Assembly: GCA_963205495.1 (NCBI GenBank)
Contig: CAUJIN010000067.1
Span: 1 to 64,000 of the forward strand
DNA: 64,000 nucleotides
Reading direction: 5' to 3'
DNA from: Pseudomonadota bacterium
Lineage (GTDB): Bacteria > Pseudomonadota > Gammaproteobacteria > Xanthomonadales > Xanthomonadaceae
The notes below the pieces were generated by a model, which was not told the DNA's origin, searched no databases, and worked only from the letters and a program-made list of their open reading frames with translations. Below are positions 19,061-26,690 of this stretch, one piece after another. The first letter of the stretch is position 1. Every line of letters begins with the position of its first letter. The position numbers were made by a program, and so were the translations under genes.

Positions 19061-20308
19061 TCAGCAGGCCGCCGCCAGCGGTGCCAGGTGCCGGTAGCTG
19101 TCATCGAGCGCCTTCTGCCAGCCCTCGACGTGGTGGTAAAGCTCGACCGCGCCGTACCCGGAGAAGCCGCCTTCGACCAGCGCCCTGAAGCTGCCGGCCA
19201 GGTCCAGCGTGCCCTCGCCCGGGATCTCGTGGAAGTGCACGATGCCGGTGAGGGTGTTGGCCACCATCCGATCCACCAGCGCCGGCCCCCTGGCGCCGCG
19301 CAGGTAGCCCAGCACCGGGCGGGCGCGTTCGAGCACGTCGTAGCTCAGTCCGGGCATGGAGATGAGGTAGGTGAACAGCTCGTCGTCGAGCGGGGAGCTG
19401 CCCGCGTACAGGCTGGAATAGTCCACGACCTGCAGGTCCTTCCTCACCCCGGCGCGGTCGAGCAGCGTCTCGATGCGCTTTCTCCGCGCCGCCGTGGGCG
19501 CCTCCTCGCGGAAGTGGATCGGGTGGTCGCGGTCGAGCAGGAGGAAGTCGGCGGTATCTTCGAAATGCACCAGCCTGCGGGCGAAGTCGAGGTCGGAGGA
19601 CAGGTCCTCGCGGTCGTGCGTGATCTTGAGGTTGTAGCCCTCGCGCGCGTCCGAAATGTGCAGGTAGCGCGCCTGCGGGGCGGCCGCGCGCAGCGCGTCG
19701 AGGTAGTTCGCCTCCGAGCAGTAGGCGTGGCAGATGTCGATGTGCAGCTTGAACTTCGGCGAATCGACCTGCTGCAGCAGCGCCAGCCCTTCCGCCATCG
19801 TCTCGATGTACATGCCCGGTTCGGGTTCGATCAGGAGGGTCATGTCCTCGTCGCCGCGGATCTCGCGCAGGCACTCATGGATCGAATCGACCAGAAGCTC
19901 GCCCGGATCGACCTGCGGGTTGGCGACGTGGTCGTCGCGGAGGAATCCGCTGCCGAAGGTGACCAGGTTCACGCCGAGCTTGCGCGCGACGTGGATGCCG
20001 CGCTTTACCAGATCGATGCGGCGCTTGCGCGCGGCCTTCTCCAGCGCCATCAGGGAAGGCTCGTGCGGGCGGTGCGGGTCGAAGAAGTGCGAGGCCGTGG
20101 CCACGCAGGCCGCCTTCACCCGGCGCGCGGCAAGGCGCTGGCGCACCGCCGCCAGATAGTCGTCGTCGATGTTGAACGGATTGAACTGGTCGCGGTGGAA
20201 CGAGATCTCGATGCCCTCGTAGCCGGCGCGGTCCACCGCGTCGATGGCGTCGAGGAAATCGAGATTGGTCAGTCCGAACGTGCTGTAGCTGAGCCGGATC
20301 TTGCCCAT
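19061..20308 (-). CDS. TIM-barrel isomerase/epimerase (AP_endonuc_2 superfamily) with large insertion
   Basis: A metal-dependent xylose-isomerase-like barrel of 415 residues, about 130 longer than IolI, IolE or hydroxypyruvate isomerase. Likely metal ligands are E161 (LIEPEPG), D191 (HIDICHAYC), H217 (YLHISD) and E389 (GAVEL), with HFHEIPGEGTLDL at 358-370. An extra segment of about 130 residues (roughly 224-352) separates the third and fourth ligand regions. Related enzymes isomerise or dehydrate keto-inositols, so a C7 keto-cyclitol from the downstream cyclase is a reasonable substrate. It is the first gene of the operon; GGAG lies about nine bases before the ATG and TAGAAT about 30 bases upstream. 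Confidence 0.82.
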   Translation of the reverse strand: MGKIRLSYSTFGLTNLDFLDAIDAVDRAGYEGIEISFHRDQFNPFNIDDDYLAAVRQRLAARRVKAACVATASHFFDPHRPHEPSLMALEKAARKRRIDLVKRGIHVARKLGVNLVTFGSGFLRDDHVANPQVDPGELLVDSIHECLREIRGDEDMTLLIEPEPGMYIETMAEGLALLQQVDSPKFKLHIDICHAYCSEANYLDALRAAAPQARYLHISDAREGYNLKITHDREDLSSDLDFARRLVHFEDTADFLLLDRDHPIHFREEAPTAARRKRIETLLDRAGVRKDLQVVDYSSLYAGSSPLDDELFTYLISMPGLSYDVLERARPVLGYLRGARGPALVDRMVANTLTGIVHFHEIPGEGTLDLAGSFRALVEGGFSGYGAVELYHHVEGWQKALDDSYRHLAPLAAAC

Positions 20309-20336
20309 GCCTGGCTCCGGGAATGAAAATCGTTGC

Positions 20337-20342
20337 ATTCTA
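20337..20342 (-). promoter_or_regulatory. -10 of the six-gene cyclitol-type operon
   Basis: TAGAAT (5 of 6) on the minus strand, 28 bases before the first ATG, follows the hairpin that ends the oxygenase gene. No good -35 is seen at 17 bases, so an activator may be needed. Confidence 0.4.
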
Positions 20343-20372
20343 CCCCGTCCGTCCGGACAAGGCTGTGCGCCG

Positions 20373-20393
20373 CCCCGGGAACCCGTCCCGGGG
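20373..20393 (-). terminator. terminator-like hairpin after the Fe(II) oxygenase gene
   Basis: A perfect 8-bp stem (CCCCGGGA / TCCCGGGG) with a five-base loop lies 10 bases past the oxygenase stop and before the operon promoter. It suggests the oxygenase and the six-gene operon are separate units, although read-through is possible because no T-run follows. Confidence 0.5.
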
Positions 20394-20403
20394 AAGCTGC
20401 CGT

Positions 20404-21342
20404 TCAGATCAGCTTGATCTCGCGCAGGCGCTCTTCCAGATAGCCCTGCGCGGTGATCGGCTCGGGGTAACGGCTGGGATGGTCAGGCGTGACGCAGGAA
20501 GGCAGCACGTCGATCAGGAAGTCCGGATTGGGGTGCAGGAAGAAGGGCACCGAGTAGCGCGGCGCGCGCGCCTTCCCGCCCGGCGGATTGACCACGCGGT
20601 GGGTGGTGGACGGGTAGACGTGGTTGGTCAGCCGCTGGAGCATGTCGCCGATATTCACCACGATCGTGTCGGCATCGGCGGTAAACGGCACCCAATCTCC
20701 CTTGCGCGACAGCACCTGCAGGCCTTCCGCGCTGGCGCCGACCAGAAGGGTGATGAGGTTGATGTCCTCGTGCGCGCCCGAGCGCACGTTGGGAATGTCG
20801 TCCACCACGATCGGAGGGTAGTGGATCGGGCGCAGGATCGAGTTGCCGGAATCGGTCTTGTCGGCGAACCAGTCCTGCGCAAGACCGATGTGCAGGGCCA
20901 GCGCCGAGAGCACGCGCGAGCCGAGGTCGTCGAGCGCGGTGTAGAGCGCCAGCGCGTGCTCCCGGAATCCGGGCACTTCGGCCGGCCAGAGGTTGTCGGC
21001 CATCACCTGCCGGTAGCGGCTGTCGGCCGGCAGCTCGCGCCCGACGTGCCAGAACTCCTTGAGGTCATAGTGCTTGGAGCCTTTCGCGGTTTCCACGCCG
21101 AAGGGCGTGTAGCCGCGCGCGCCGCCGCCGCCCGGGACGTGGTAGCGGCGCTTGACTTCCTCCGGCAGGGCGAAGAAGGCGCGGAAGTCGGCGTAGGCGT
21201 CGTCGATCAGCGCCTGCGCGATGCCGTGACCGCGGATGCCGGCAAAGCCCCATTCGCGGTAGGCCGCGCCCAGTTCGGCGACGAAAGCGTCGCGTTCGGT
21301 GTCGAAGCGGCGGATATCGAGGGTGGGGATTTGCGTGCTCAT
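20404..21342 (-). CDS. isopenicillin-N-synthase-like 2-oxoglutarate/Fe(II) oxygenase
   Basis: A non-haem iron oxygenase of 312 residues with DIOX_N (about 5-110) and 2OG-FeII_Oxy (about 160-270) domains. The iron ligands are H and D in GAHEDINLITLL (about 190) and H in STTHRVVNPP (about 245). The RYSVPFF Arg/Ser pair that binds 2-oxoglutarate follows. Substrate unknown; the family is common in proteobacteria and need not be biosynthetic. It lies directly upstream of the cyclitol-type operon on the same strand, so a tailoring role is possible. Confidence 0.9.
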   Translation of the reverse strand: MSTQIPTLDIRRFDTERDAFVAELGAAYREWGFAGIRGHGIAQALIDDAYADFRAFFALPEEVKRRYHVPGGGGARGYTPFGVETAKGSKHYDLKEFWHVGRELPADSRYRQVMADNLWPAEVPGFREHALALYTALDDLGSRVLSALALHIGLAQDWFADKTDSGNSILRPIHYPPIVVDDIPNVRSGAHEDINLITLLVGASAEGLQVLSRKGDWVPFTADADTIVVNIGDMLQRLTNHVYPSTTHRVVNPPGGKARAPRYSVPFFLHPNPDFLIDVLPSCVTPDHPSRYPEPITAQGYLEERLREIKLI

Positions 21343-21400
21343 GCGGCGGACTCGGTCGGGATTTTGCGGAAAGCGGCAAGCATAGACCGTTTCGCCGCGC

Positions 21401-21417
21401 CGGGTGGCGGCCACCCG
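21401..21417 (-). terminator. terminator-like hairpin after glmM
   Basis: A 7-bp stem CGGGTGG / CCACCCG with loop CGG lies about 35 bases past the glmM stop. It has no T-run. Confidence 0.35.
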
Positions 21418-21452
21418 TACGCTTCCCGGGACGCGTCAGGGGCGGCCCGCGC

Positions 21453-22793
21453 TCAGGCCGCGGCAACCGCCGCCGCGAGGGCGTCGAGCACCTCGGCCAT
21501 CAGCGCGGCCTCCTCGGCCTCCACCGTCACCCGGATCACCGGCTCGGTGCCGGAAGGGCGCAGGAAGGCGCGACCGCGGCCGGCAACGGCGCGCTGCGCG
21601 TTCTCCAGCGCGGCGCGCACGCCACCCGATTCCAGGATGCGCCGCGCCTCTCCCGTGAGGCGCACGTTGACGGTGCGCTGCGGGAACGGCAGGTAGCCGG
21701 CCAGCGCATCCTCCAGCGACTGCCCGCGCCGCGCCAGCACTTCGAGCACCTGCAGGGCGCTGACGATGGCATCGCCCGTGCCGGCGCGATCCAGGCACAG
21801 GATGTGGCCGGAAGCCTCGCCGCCCAGCACGCCGCCCTGTTCCACCAGCGCGCGGTGCACGTGGCGGTCGCCCACGGCGGTCCGCACGAAGCCGATGCCG
21901 GATTCGCCCAGGGCGCGCTCCAGCGCGTAGTTGGTCATCAGGGTGCCGGCCACCGGGCCGCGCAGGCGGCCGGTTTCCCGCCAGTCGCGCGCGAGGACGT
22001 AGAGCAGCGCGTCGCCGTCCACCGTGTTTCCGGCGCTGTCGCTGAAGATCACCCGGTCGCCGTCGCCGTCGAAGGCGATGCCGAGCGTGGCGCCGGACTC
22101 GCGTACCCGCGCCGCGAGCGCCTCCGGATGCGTGGACCCCACGCCGCGGTTGATGTTGAGCCCGTCCGGCGCCGCGCCGATGGCATCCACCCGCGCGCCC
22201 AGTTCGGAAAACACGCGCGGGCCGATCTGGTAGTTGGCCCCGTGCGCGCAGTCCAGCGCCAGGTGCCAGCCTTCCAGGGTGAAATCGAAGGGCACGGTGG
22301 TCTTGCAGAACTCGGCGTAGCGCGTGGCCGCGTCGGAGATGCGCAGCGCCTTGCCGAGGGTTTCCGAGGGCACGGTGGAGAACGGCGCGTCCAGCTCGGC
22401 CTCGATCGCAAGCTCGGTGGCGTCGTCGAGCTTTTCGCCGCGCTCGGAAAAGAACTTGATGCCGTTGTCGTGGTGCGGATTGTGCGAGGCGCTGATGACG
22501 ATGCCGGCGTCGGCGCGCAGCGAATGGGTCAGGTGCGCGACGCCGGGCGTAGGCATCGGCCCGAGCAGCCGCACGTCGGCACCGGCCGCGACCAGGCCGG
22601 CCTGCAGGGCGGACTCGAACATGTAGCCGGAAATGCGCGTGTCCTTGCCGATCACCACCACCGGCCGGCGCCCGTCGCGCGCCAGCGCGCGCCCCGCCGC
22701 CCAGCCGAGCTTGAGCACGAAATCGGCCGAAATGACGCTTTCCCCGACGCGGCCGCGGATGCCGTCGGTGCCGAAATGGCGGCGCTCGCCCAT
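21453..22793 (-). CDS. glmM: phosphoglucosamine mutase
   Basis: Converts glucosamine 6-phosphate to glucosamine 1-phosphate for peptidoglycan and LPS precursors. The 446-residue protein starts with FGTDGIRG. The active-site phosphoserine is in [16 protein letters not shown] (about 100), the metal loop is DGDGDR (about 240), and the phosphate-binding [11 protein letters not shown] is near the C terminus. It is 8 bases downstream of accD and probably co-transcribed with it. Confidence 0.97.
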   Translation of the reverse strand: MGERRHFGTDGIRGRVGESVISADFVLKLGWAAGRALARDGRRPVVVIGKDTRISGYMFESALQAGLVAAGADVRLLGPMPTPGVAHLTHSLRADAGIVISASHNPHHDNGIKFFSERGEKLDDATELAIEAELDAPFSTVPSETLGKALRISDAATRYAEFCKTTVPFDFTLEGWHLALDCAHGANYQIGPRVFSELGARVDAIGAAPDGLNINRGVGSTHPEALAARVRESGATLGIAFDGDGDRVIFSDSAGNTVDGDALLYVLARDWRETGRLRGPVAGTLMTNYALERALGESGIGFVRTAVGDRHVHRALVEQGGVLGGEASGHILCLDRAGTGDAIVSALQVLEVLARRGQSLEDALAGYLPFPQRTVNVRLTGEARRILESGGVRAALENAQRAVAGRGRAFLRPSGTEPVIRVTVEAEEAALMAEVLDALAAAVAAA

Positions 22794-22801
22794 GGCCGGC
22801 C

Positions 22802-23695
22802 TCAGGCCGCCGCCGGCGCCGGCGCGTCGGGCGCAGGCATGGGCTGGCGCATCAGGAGCGCCAGCAGCGAGGCCAGCGTGTCGCGCGCCTTTCGCCGATC
22901 GACGATGGCGTCGATGGCGCCGTGCTCGAGCAGGAACTCGCTGCGCTGGAAGCCCTGCGGCAGGGTTTCGCGCACGGTCTGCTCGATCACGCGCGGGCCG
23001 GCGAAGCCGATCAGCGCCTTGGGTTCGGCCAGGTTGAGGTCGCCCAGCATGCCCAGGCTGGCCGAGACGCCGCCGGTGGTCGGATGGGTCAGAAAGGAAA
23101 CATAGGGCAGCCCGGCCTCGCGCATCCGCGCCAGCGCGGCGGAGGTCTTGGCCATCTGCATCAGCGAGAACAGCCCTTCCTGCATGCGCGCGCCGCCGGT
23201 GGCCGAGAAGCACACGAACGGGGTGCGGTGTTCGAGCGCGTATTCGGCCGCGCGGGTGAACTTTTCGCCCACCACCGAGCCCATCGAACCACCCATGTAG
23301 CGGAACTCGAAGGCGCAGGCGGTGAGCGGCCGGCCCTTGAGCTGGCCGTGCATCGACACCAGCGCATCCTTTTCGCCGCACTGCTTCTGCGCCGCGCGGA
23401 TGCGGTCGGCGTAGCGCTTGGAATCGCGGAACTGCAGCGCATCCACCGGCTCCAGCCCGGCATCGAGCTCGCGCGCGCTGCCGACGTCGAAGAGCGCATC
23501 GAGCCGGTCGCGCGCGGCGATCGCCATGTGGTGGCCGCATTTGGGGCAAACGTAGAGGTTGCGCTCCAGCTCGGGCTTGTAGAGCACGGCGGCGCAGCTG
23601 TCACACTTCTCCCACAGGCCTTCCGGCACCGAACCGGTCTTTTTCGTGCCTTCGGTGCGGATGCGCGCGGGCATCAGTTTCTGGAGCCAGCTCAT
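22802..23695 (-). CDS. accD: acetyl-CoA carboxylase carboxyltransferase subunit beta
   Basis: Half of the carboxyltransferase that makes malonyl-CoA for fatty acid synthesis. The 297-residue protein has the N-terminal zinc ribbon with two Cys-x-x-Cys pairs (CDSC and CPKC, about 32-54) and a crotonase-like domain with [12 protein letters not shown] and GGARMQEG. A minus-strand TACACT about 35 bases upstream may be the -10. In many relatives accD precedes folC; here it precedes glmM and folC is 22 kb away. Confidence 0.96.
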   Translation of the reverse strand: MSWLQKLMPARIRTEGTKKTGSVPEGLWEKCDSCAAVLYKPELERNLYVCPKCGHHMAIAARDRLDALFDVGSARELDAGLEPVDALQFRDSKRYADRIRAAQKQCGEKDALVSMHGQLKGRPLTACAFEFRYMGGSMGSVVGEKFTRAAEYALEHRTPFVCFSATGGARMQEGLFSLMQMAKTSAALARMREAGLPYVSFLTHPTTGGVSASLGMLGDLNLAEPKALIGFAGPRVIEQTVRETLPQGFQRSEFLLEHGAIDAIVDRRKARDTLASLLALLMRQPMPAPDAPAPAAA

Positions 23696-23814
23696 CGCGT
23701 GATTTCGTTCCGGACAAAGGCGCTAGTGTAGTGCCAGCGCGCCATCGGGCGCATAGTGCGGCGAAAGTCCGGATGCCCGGAATCGCCGGGGCGCGGCGCA
23801 TCGGTCCGCATCTC

Positions 23815-23979
23815 CACCATCGACGGCGGCCTGGCGAATCCTGCGATCCCGCTTCCGACTTCGCGCTGGAAACCCGGCCCAACGGCGGGCGCATCAAATT
23901 GGGCGCATGCGGCAACACCGCCGAAGCCAGCCGCAGCGCCGGCAGCGGCCGGCTGTTCGGCGATGGATTCGAGTCGTAG
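23815..23979 (+). pseudogene. remnant of the C terminus of a secreted beta-helix-type protein
   Basis: The frame ending at the TAG at 23979 reads DPASDFALETRPNGGRIKLG, then GACGNTAEAS and finally LFGDGFES. The PNGGRI-x-LGA-x-GNTAEAS pattern is typical of the end of parallel beta-helix or choice-of-anchor secreted proteins. DGFE-type tails close many Lysobacterales secreted proteins. The matching upstream piece (TIDGGLANPA at 23815-23844) is in another frame, so the relic is frameshifted and truncated; the rest of the gene is missing. It lies between accD and rimI, where the 388-base gap holds no intact gene. Confidence 0.5.
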
Positions 23980-24006
23980 GCAGCGCGGATTTCGACAAGC
24001 CCGCAG

Positions 24007-24033
24007 GGCGGAAACCGCGCTGCGGATTCCGCC
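24007..24033. repeat. REP-like hairpin, copy 1
   Basis: GGCGGAA-A-CCGC pairs with GCGG-A-TTCCGCC around a GCT loop: 11 bp with one A-A mismatch. It is one of two similar hairpins 24 bases apart beyond the rimI stop. Confidence 0.6.
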
Positions 24034-24057
24034 ATGGTCGCCTTCGCGGCCCGCGGC

Positions 24058-24084
24058 GGCGGAAACGCCTGCGGCGGTTCCGCC
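24058..24084. repeat. REP-like hairpin, copy 2
   Basis: GGCGGAA-A-CGCC pairs with GGCG-G-TTCCGCC around a TGC loop: 11 bp with one mismatch at the same place as in copy 1. Its last base is the first base of the rimI stop codon complement, so it may also act as the rimI terminator. Confidence 0.6.
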
Positions 24085-24584
24085 TACCCGAGAATCAGCC
24101 TCTCCGACGGGCTTTCAGCAGGCAGCAGCTCCATCGCCATCACGATGGCGTCCTCGCGCCCCTTGCGGGCCGGGTAGTAGCCCGGGCGGCGTCCGATTTC
24201 GTTGAAACCGATGGTTTCATACAGGTGCAGGGCCGCCGGGTTGGACGGGCGCACTTCCAGGAAAACGCGCGCGACCCGGTGCCAGCGCGCCGCATCGACC
24301 AGGCGAAGGATGAGGTGGCGACCGTGGCCGCGGCCCTGGTGGCGCGGAGCGATGCAGGCGTTGAGGATGTGGGCCTCGCCGGCACCGGTCGACAGCACGC
24401 CGTGGCCGATGATCTTGCCGTCGCGCTCCAGCACCCAGCAGCCGTGGCCGGCCAGCAGGCAGTCGCGGAAGTTCCCCTGTGTCCAGGGAAATTCATAGGC
24501 CGCCAGCTCGTTCTGCATCACCGTTTCCAGATCGGTGGTGCGCATCGCCCGCAGCGCGGTCTCGCCCGCCGGCATCGCGTTCAC
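24084..24584 (-). CDS. rimI: ribosomal protein bS18 alanine N-acetyltransferase
   Basis: A GNAT acetyltransferase; RimI acetylates the N-terminal alanine of ribosomal protein S18 and often acts more broadly. The 166-residue protein has the acetyl-CoA loop RHQGRGHGRHL (about 80-90), LEVRPSNPAALHLYETIGF (about 112-130) and the RimI-type ending RPGYYPARKGREDAIVMAM. GTG at 24584 overlaps the upstream stop by four bases (GTGA); ATG at 24575 is an alternative. The holD-rimI pairing matches E. coli. Confidence 0.93.
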   Translation of the reverse strand: MNAMPAGETALRAMRTTDLETVMQNELAAYEFPWTQGNFRDCLLAGHGCWVLERDGKIIGHGVLSTGAGEAHILNACIAPRHQGRGHGRHLILRLVDAARWHRVARVFLEVRPSNPAALHLYETIGFNEIGRRPGYYPARKGREDAIVMAMELLPAESPSERLILG

Positions 24585-25084
24585 GCGCGCGCATCCCGGA
24601 GCTGGCGGCGCAGCCGGCGCAGCAGCGTCCAGGCGATGCGCTTTTCCAGCGGATCGCGCAAGCGCGCCAGCGCCGCAAGGACATGCGCGCCGCGCGATGG
24701 TGCGCCACCAAAGACCAGCAGCGGCAATTCGCCCGCCGCAGCGGCGGTTTCTTCCCAGCGCACCTGCGCCGGGTCGAGCCCGAGGCTGGCGAGCAGGTCG
24801 GCCACCAGCGCCGCATCCCGCCCCTCCGGCGCACGCGCGCCGCAGCCGGCGATGCGCAGCCGGACGATCGCCGCGGCATCGGGCGGGCGCGGTGCCGCAG
24901 GCTGCCCTCGCGATGCCACTGCGATCCGTGCATCGCAAGGCCGTGATTCGCCCTTCCGCGCCTCGTCCTCGAGCACGGCGGCACCGCGCCGAACCATGGG
25001 CACCAGCCCCAGCGCATCGAGCCGCGCGCGCTGGGCGGCACCGAAGCGGCGGACGGGCGTCATCGCGCGGGTCGGATCGGTCAC
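24581..25084 (-). CDS. holD: probable DNA polymerase III psi subunit (HolD-like)
   Basis: A 167-residue cytoplasmic protein with weak but collinear resemblance to HolD: LDALGLVPMVRRGAAV near the start (compare LQQLGI...LRRPG in E. coli), a VRLRI strand, then a segment of the form DPAQVRWE and a C-terminal helix. HolD bridges the clamp loader and SSB through the chi subunit. Position directly before rimI, as in E. coli, is the main support. GTG at 25084 has GGAG seven bases upstream, far better than the internal ATG at 25063. If not HolD, it is an uncharacterised rimI-linked protein. Confidence 0.5.
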   Translation of the reverse strand: MTDPTRAMTPVRRFGAAQRARLDALGLVPMVRRGAAVLEDEARKGESRPCDARIAVASRGQPAAPRPPDAAAIVRLRIAGCGARAPEGRDAALVADLLASLGLDPAQVRWEETAAAAGELPLLVFGGAPSRGAHVLAALARLRDPLEKRIAWTLLRRLRRQLRDARA

Positions 25085-25097
25085 GTCAGGCTCCGAC

Positions 25098-25742
25098 TCA
25101 GCGCATCTGCAGGGCATCGTCGCCGGCCGCCGCGCGGCGCGCGTGCCCGGCAAGGTCGGCGATGAAGTCGGCGTGGATCTGGTCCAGCGCCTGGCCGTAG
25201 GCGCGTACCGAATCGGCCACCCGGTCGCCGGGCGCCGGGAGCTGGCGGTGGTATTCGCCGATCACCCAGGGCCGGCCGCCGCTGGAAGGCTCGGCGCGCA
25301 GCACCAGGCTGACCGCCACCTCCCAGCCGCGCTCGGTGCGCACCCGGTCCAGCCGCGCGATGCGGCCCTGCACCCGCAGGGTTTCCAGCCGGGTCGGCAG
25401 TCGATCGGTCACCACCGGCGACACGCCCGAAGCGCGCAGGGCGGCGATCAGGCGGCGCTGCAGCAGGCGCGCCGGCGGATCGATCCAGAGCTGGTAGTGA
25501 TAGGTGCGCAGCCGGTCGGCCTCGGCGTCGAGCGTGTAGATCAGCGACTGGTCGGAATACAGCCCGTCGGCGAGAAAGGTTTCCACCACGATCGGCAGTT
25601 CGACCGCCGGGGTTTGCATGCGATCTCCTGCGACCGGCTCGGGCAGTCGGAACCAGGTCGTTTCCGGGGCGCTTGGCACGCTGGCGCAGCCGGCCAGCAG
25701 CGCGGCCGGCAGAAGCAGGGCCGCAAGTCGTCTGCGGTTCAT
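25098..25742 (-). CDS. ABC-type transport auxiliary lipoprotein (PqiC/DUF330-like)
   Basis: An outer-membrane-associated lipoprotein of 214 residues with lipobox LLAGC (Cys at 19). The ABC_trans_aux fold shows a strand IVVETFLADGLYSDQSLIY, LWIDPPARLLQRRLIAALRASG (about 85-105) and DRLPTRLETLRVQGRI. Such lipoproteins complete MCE transport systems that lack MlaC. The ATG overlaps the mlaD stop by four bases, so it is part of the same operon. Confidence 0.85.
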   Translation of the reverse strand: MNRRRLAALLLPAALLAGCASVPSAPETTWFRLPEPVAGDRMQTPAVELPIVVETFLADGLYSDQSLIYTLDAEADRLRTYHYQLWIDPPARLLQRRLIAALRASGVSPVVTDRLPTRLETLRVQGRIARLDRVRTERGWEVAVSLVLRAEPSSGGRPWVIGEYHRQLPAPGDRVADSVRAYGQALDQIHADFIADLAGHARRAAAGDDALQMR

Positions 25743-26656
25743 TTTTCCTCCACCTCGTCGGCCTTGGGGCTGAACAGCAGGCGATTGGGATTGCGGCGGA
25801 TCTCGCGCGCGAACTCGTCGAAGTTGCGGCTGGAGGAATCCAGGTGATGGGCCACCGTGTCCATGCGCTGCGCCAGGGTGCCCACGACGCGCTCCAGGTC
25901 CGTCACCACCTGGCGGATTTCCGGCCGGTTCTCCGCCAGCACCGCGTTGAGCCCGATGACCAGTTCGCGGGTCTGGGCGTGGGTTTCGCGCAGGTCGGCG
26001 GCGAGGCTGCGCAGGTCGGCGAGCGTGCCGCCGATGGCCTGCCGGTTGTCCTCGCCGACCAGCGCGTTGACCTGATCGGCGGCCTGGTTCAGGCGCGCCA
26101 GCAGGGCGCGGCTTTCCGCCACCAGCGGCGGCAGGCCGGTGTCGATGGACCCGGCGATCGAATCCACGCGGGTGGCGAGGGTTTCCACCAGCGGGCGCAC
26201 CCGGTCGCGGGTCAGCAGGGTGAGTTCGTCGGCCAGCTCGTTCATGGCGGCGAACACGTCGCCCCCGCCGGCGCTGGCCAGCTCGCCCCCCGCCGCAAGC
26301 ATCGTGGCGCTTTGCCCGCCGCGGATGGCGATGCGCACGTCGGCCAGCAGTCCGCTGGCCTGGAGCTGGGCCAGGCTGTCGTCGGGAATCGGCCAGTCGC
26401 TGCGCAGCGCCAGCTCGACCCGGTAGCGCAGCGCCGCATCGCGCTCGGGCACAATGTCGGCCACCTGCCCGATGCGGTAGCCCTGATAGAGTACCGGCGC
26501 GCCCGGGCGCAGGCCGGTCACGTCATCGAAACGGGCAAGGTAGCGCGTGCTGGCACCGCGGCTGCCGGTGATCGCCAGCAGGGTGAAAAACAGCAGACCG
26601 AAGGCCACCACCACGGCCAGCCCCACCAGCGTGTAGTTGACGGCATCGCGCCTCAT
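25739..26656 (-). CDS. mlaD: MlaD-type MCE domain protein
   Basis: The periplasmic substrate-binding ring of an Mla-type lipid transporter, anchored by an N-terminal helix (about 8-30). The MCE domain (about 38-115) has ARFDDVTGLRPGAPVLYQGYRIGQV. A long helical region follows (about 140-290) with recurring LNQ/LRE heptad-like segments, predicted to form a coiled coil or tunnel. The length is 305 residues. GGGAAGA precedes the chosen ATG. It lies 34 bases after mlaF. Confidence 0.9.
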   Translation of the reverse strand: MRRDAVNYTLVGLAVVVAFGLLFFTLLAITGSRGASTRYLARFDDVTGLRPGAPVLYQGYRIGQVADIVPERDAALRYRVELALRSDWPIPDDSLAQLQASGLLADVRIAIRGGQSATMLAAGGELASAGGGDVFAAMNELADELTLLTRDRVRPLVETLATRVDSIAGSIDTGLPPLVAESRALLARLNQAADQVNALVGEDNRQAIGGTLADLRSLAADLRETHAQTRELVIGLNAVLAENRPEIRQVVTDLERVVGTLAQRMDTVAHHLDSSSRNFDEFAREIRRNPNRLLFSPKADEVEEK

Positions 26657-26690
26657 CGAGTCTTCCCGCCCGGCACCGCAAAGCGCGCCA

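Noticed and set aside
15486..20308. Reading the operon as an ebo (edb) cluster
   Set aside because: UbiA, cyclase-fold and TIM-barrel proteins are shared in type only. EboA, EboB and EboF are missing, the cyclase has EEVS-type motifs, and the TIM-barrel protein starts unlike EboE as I remember it.
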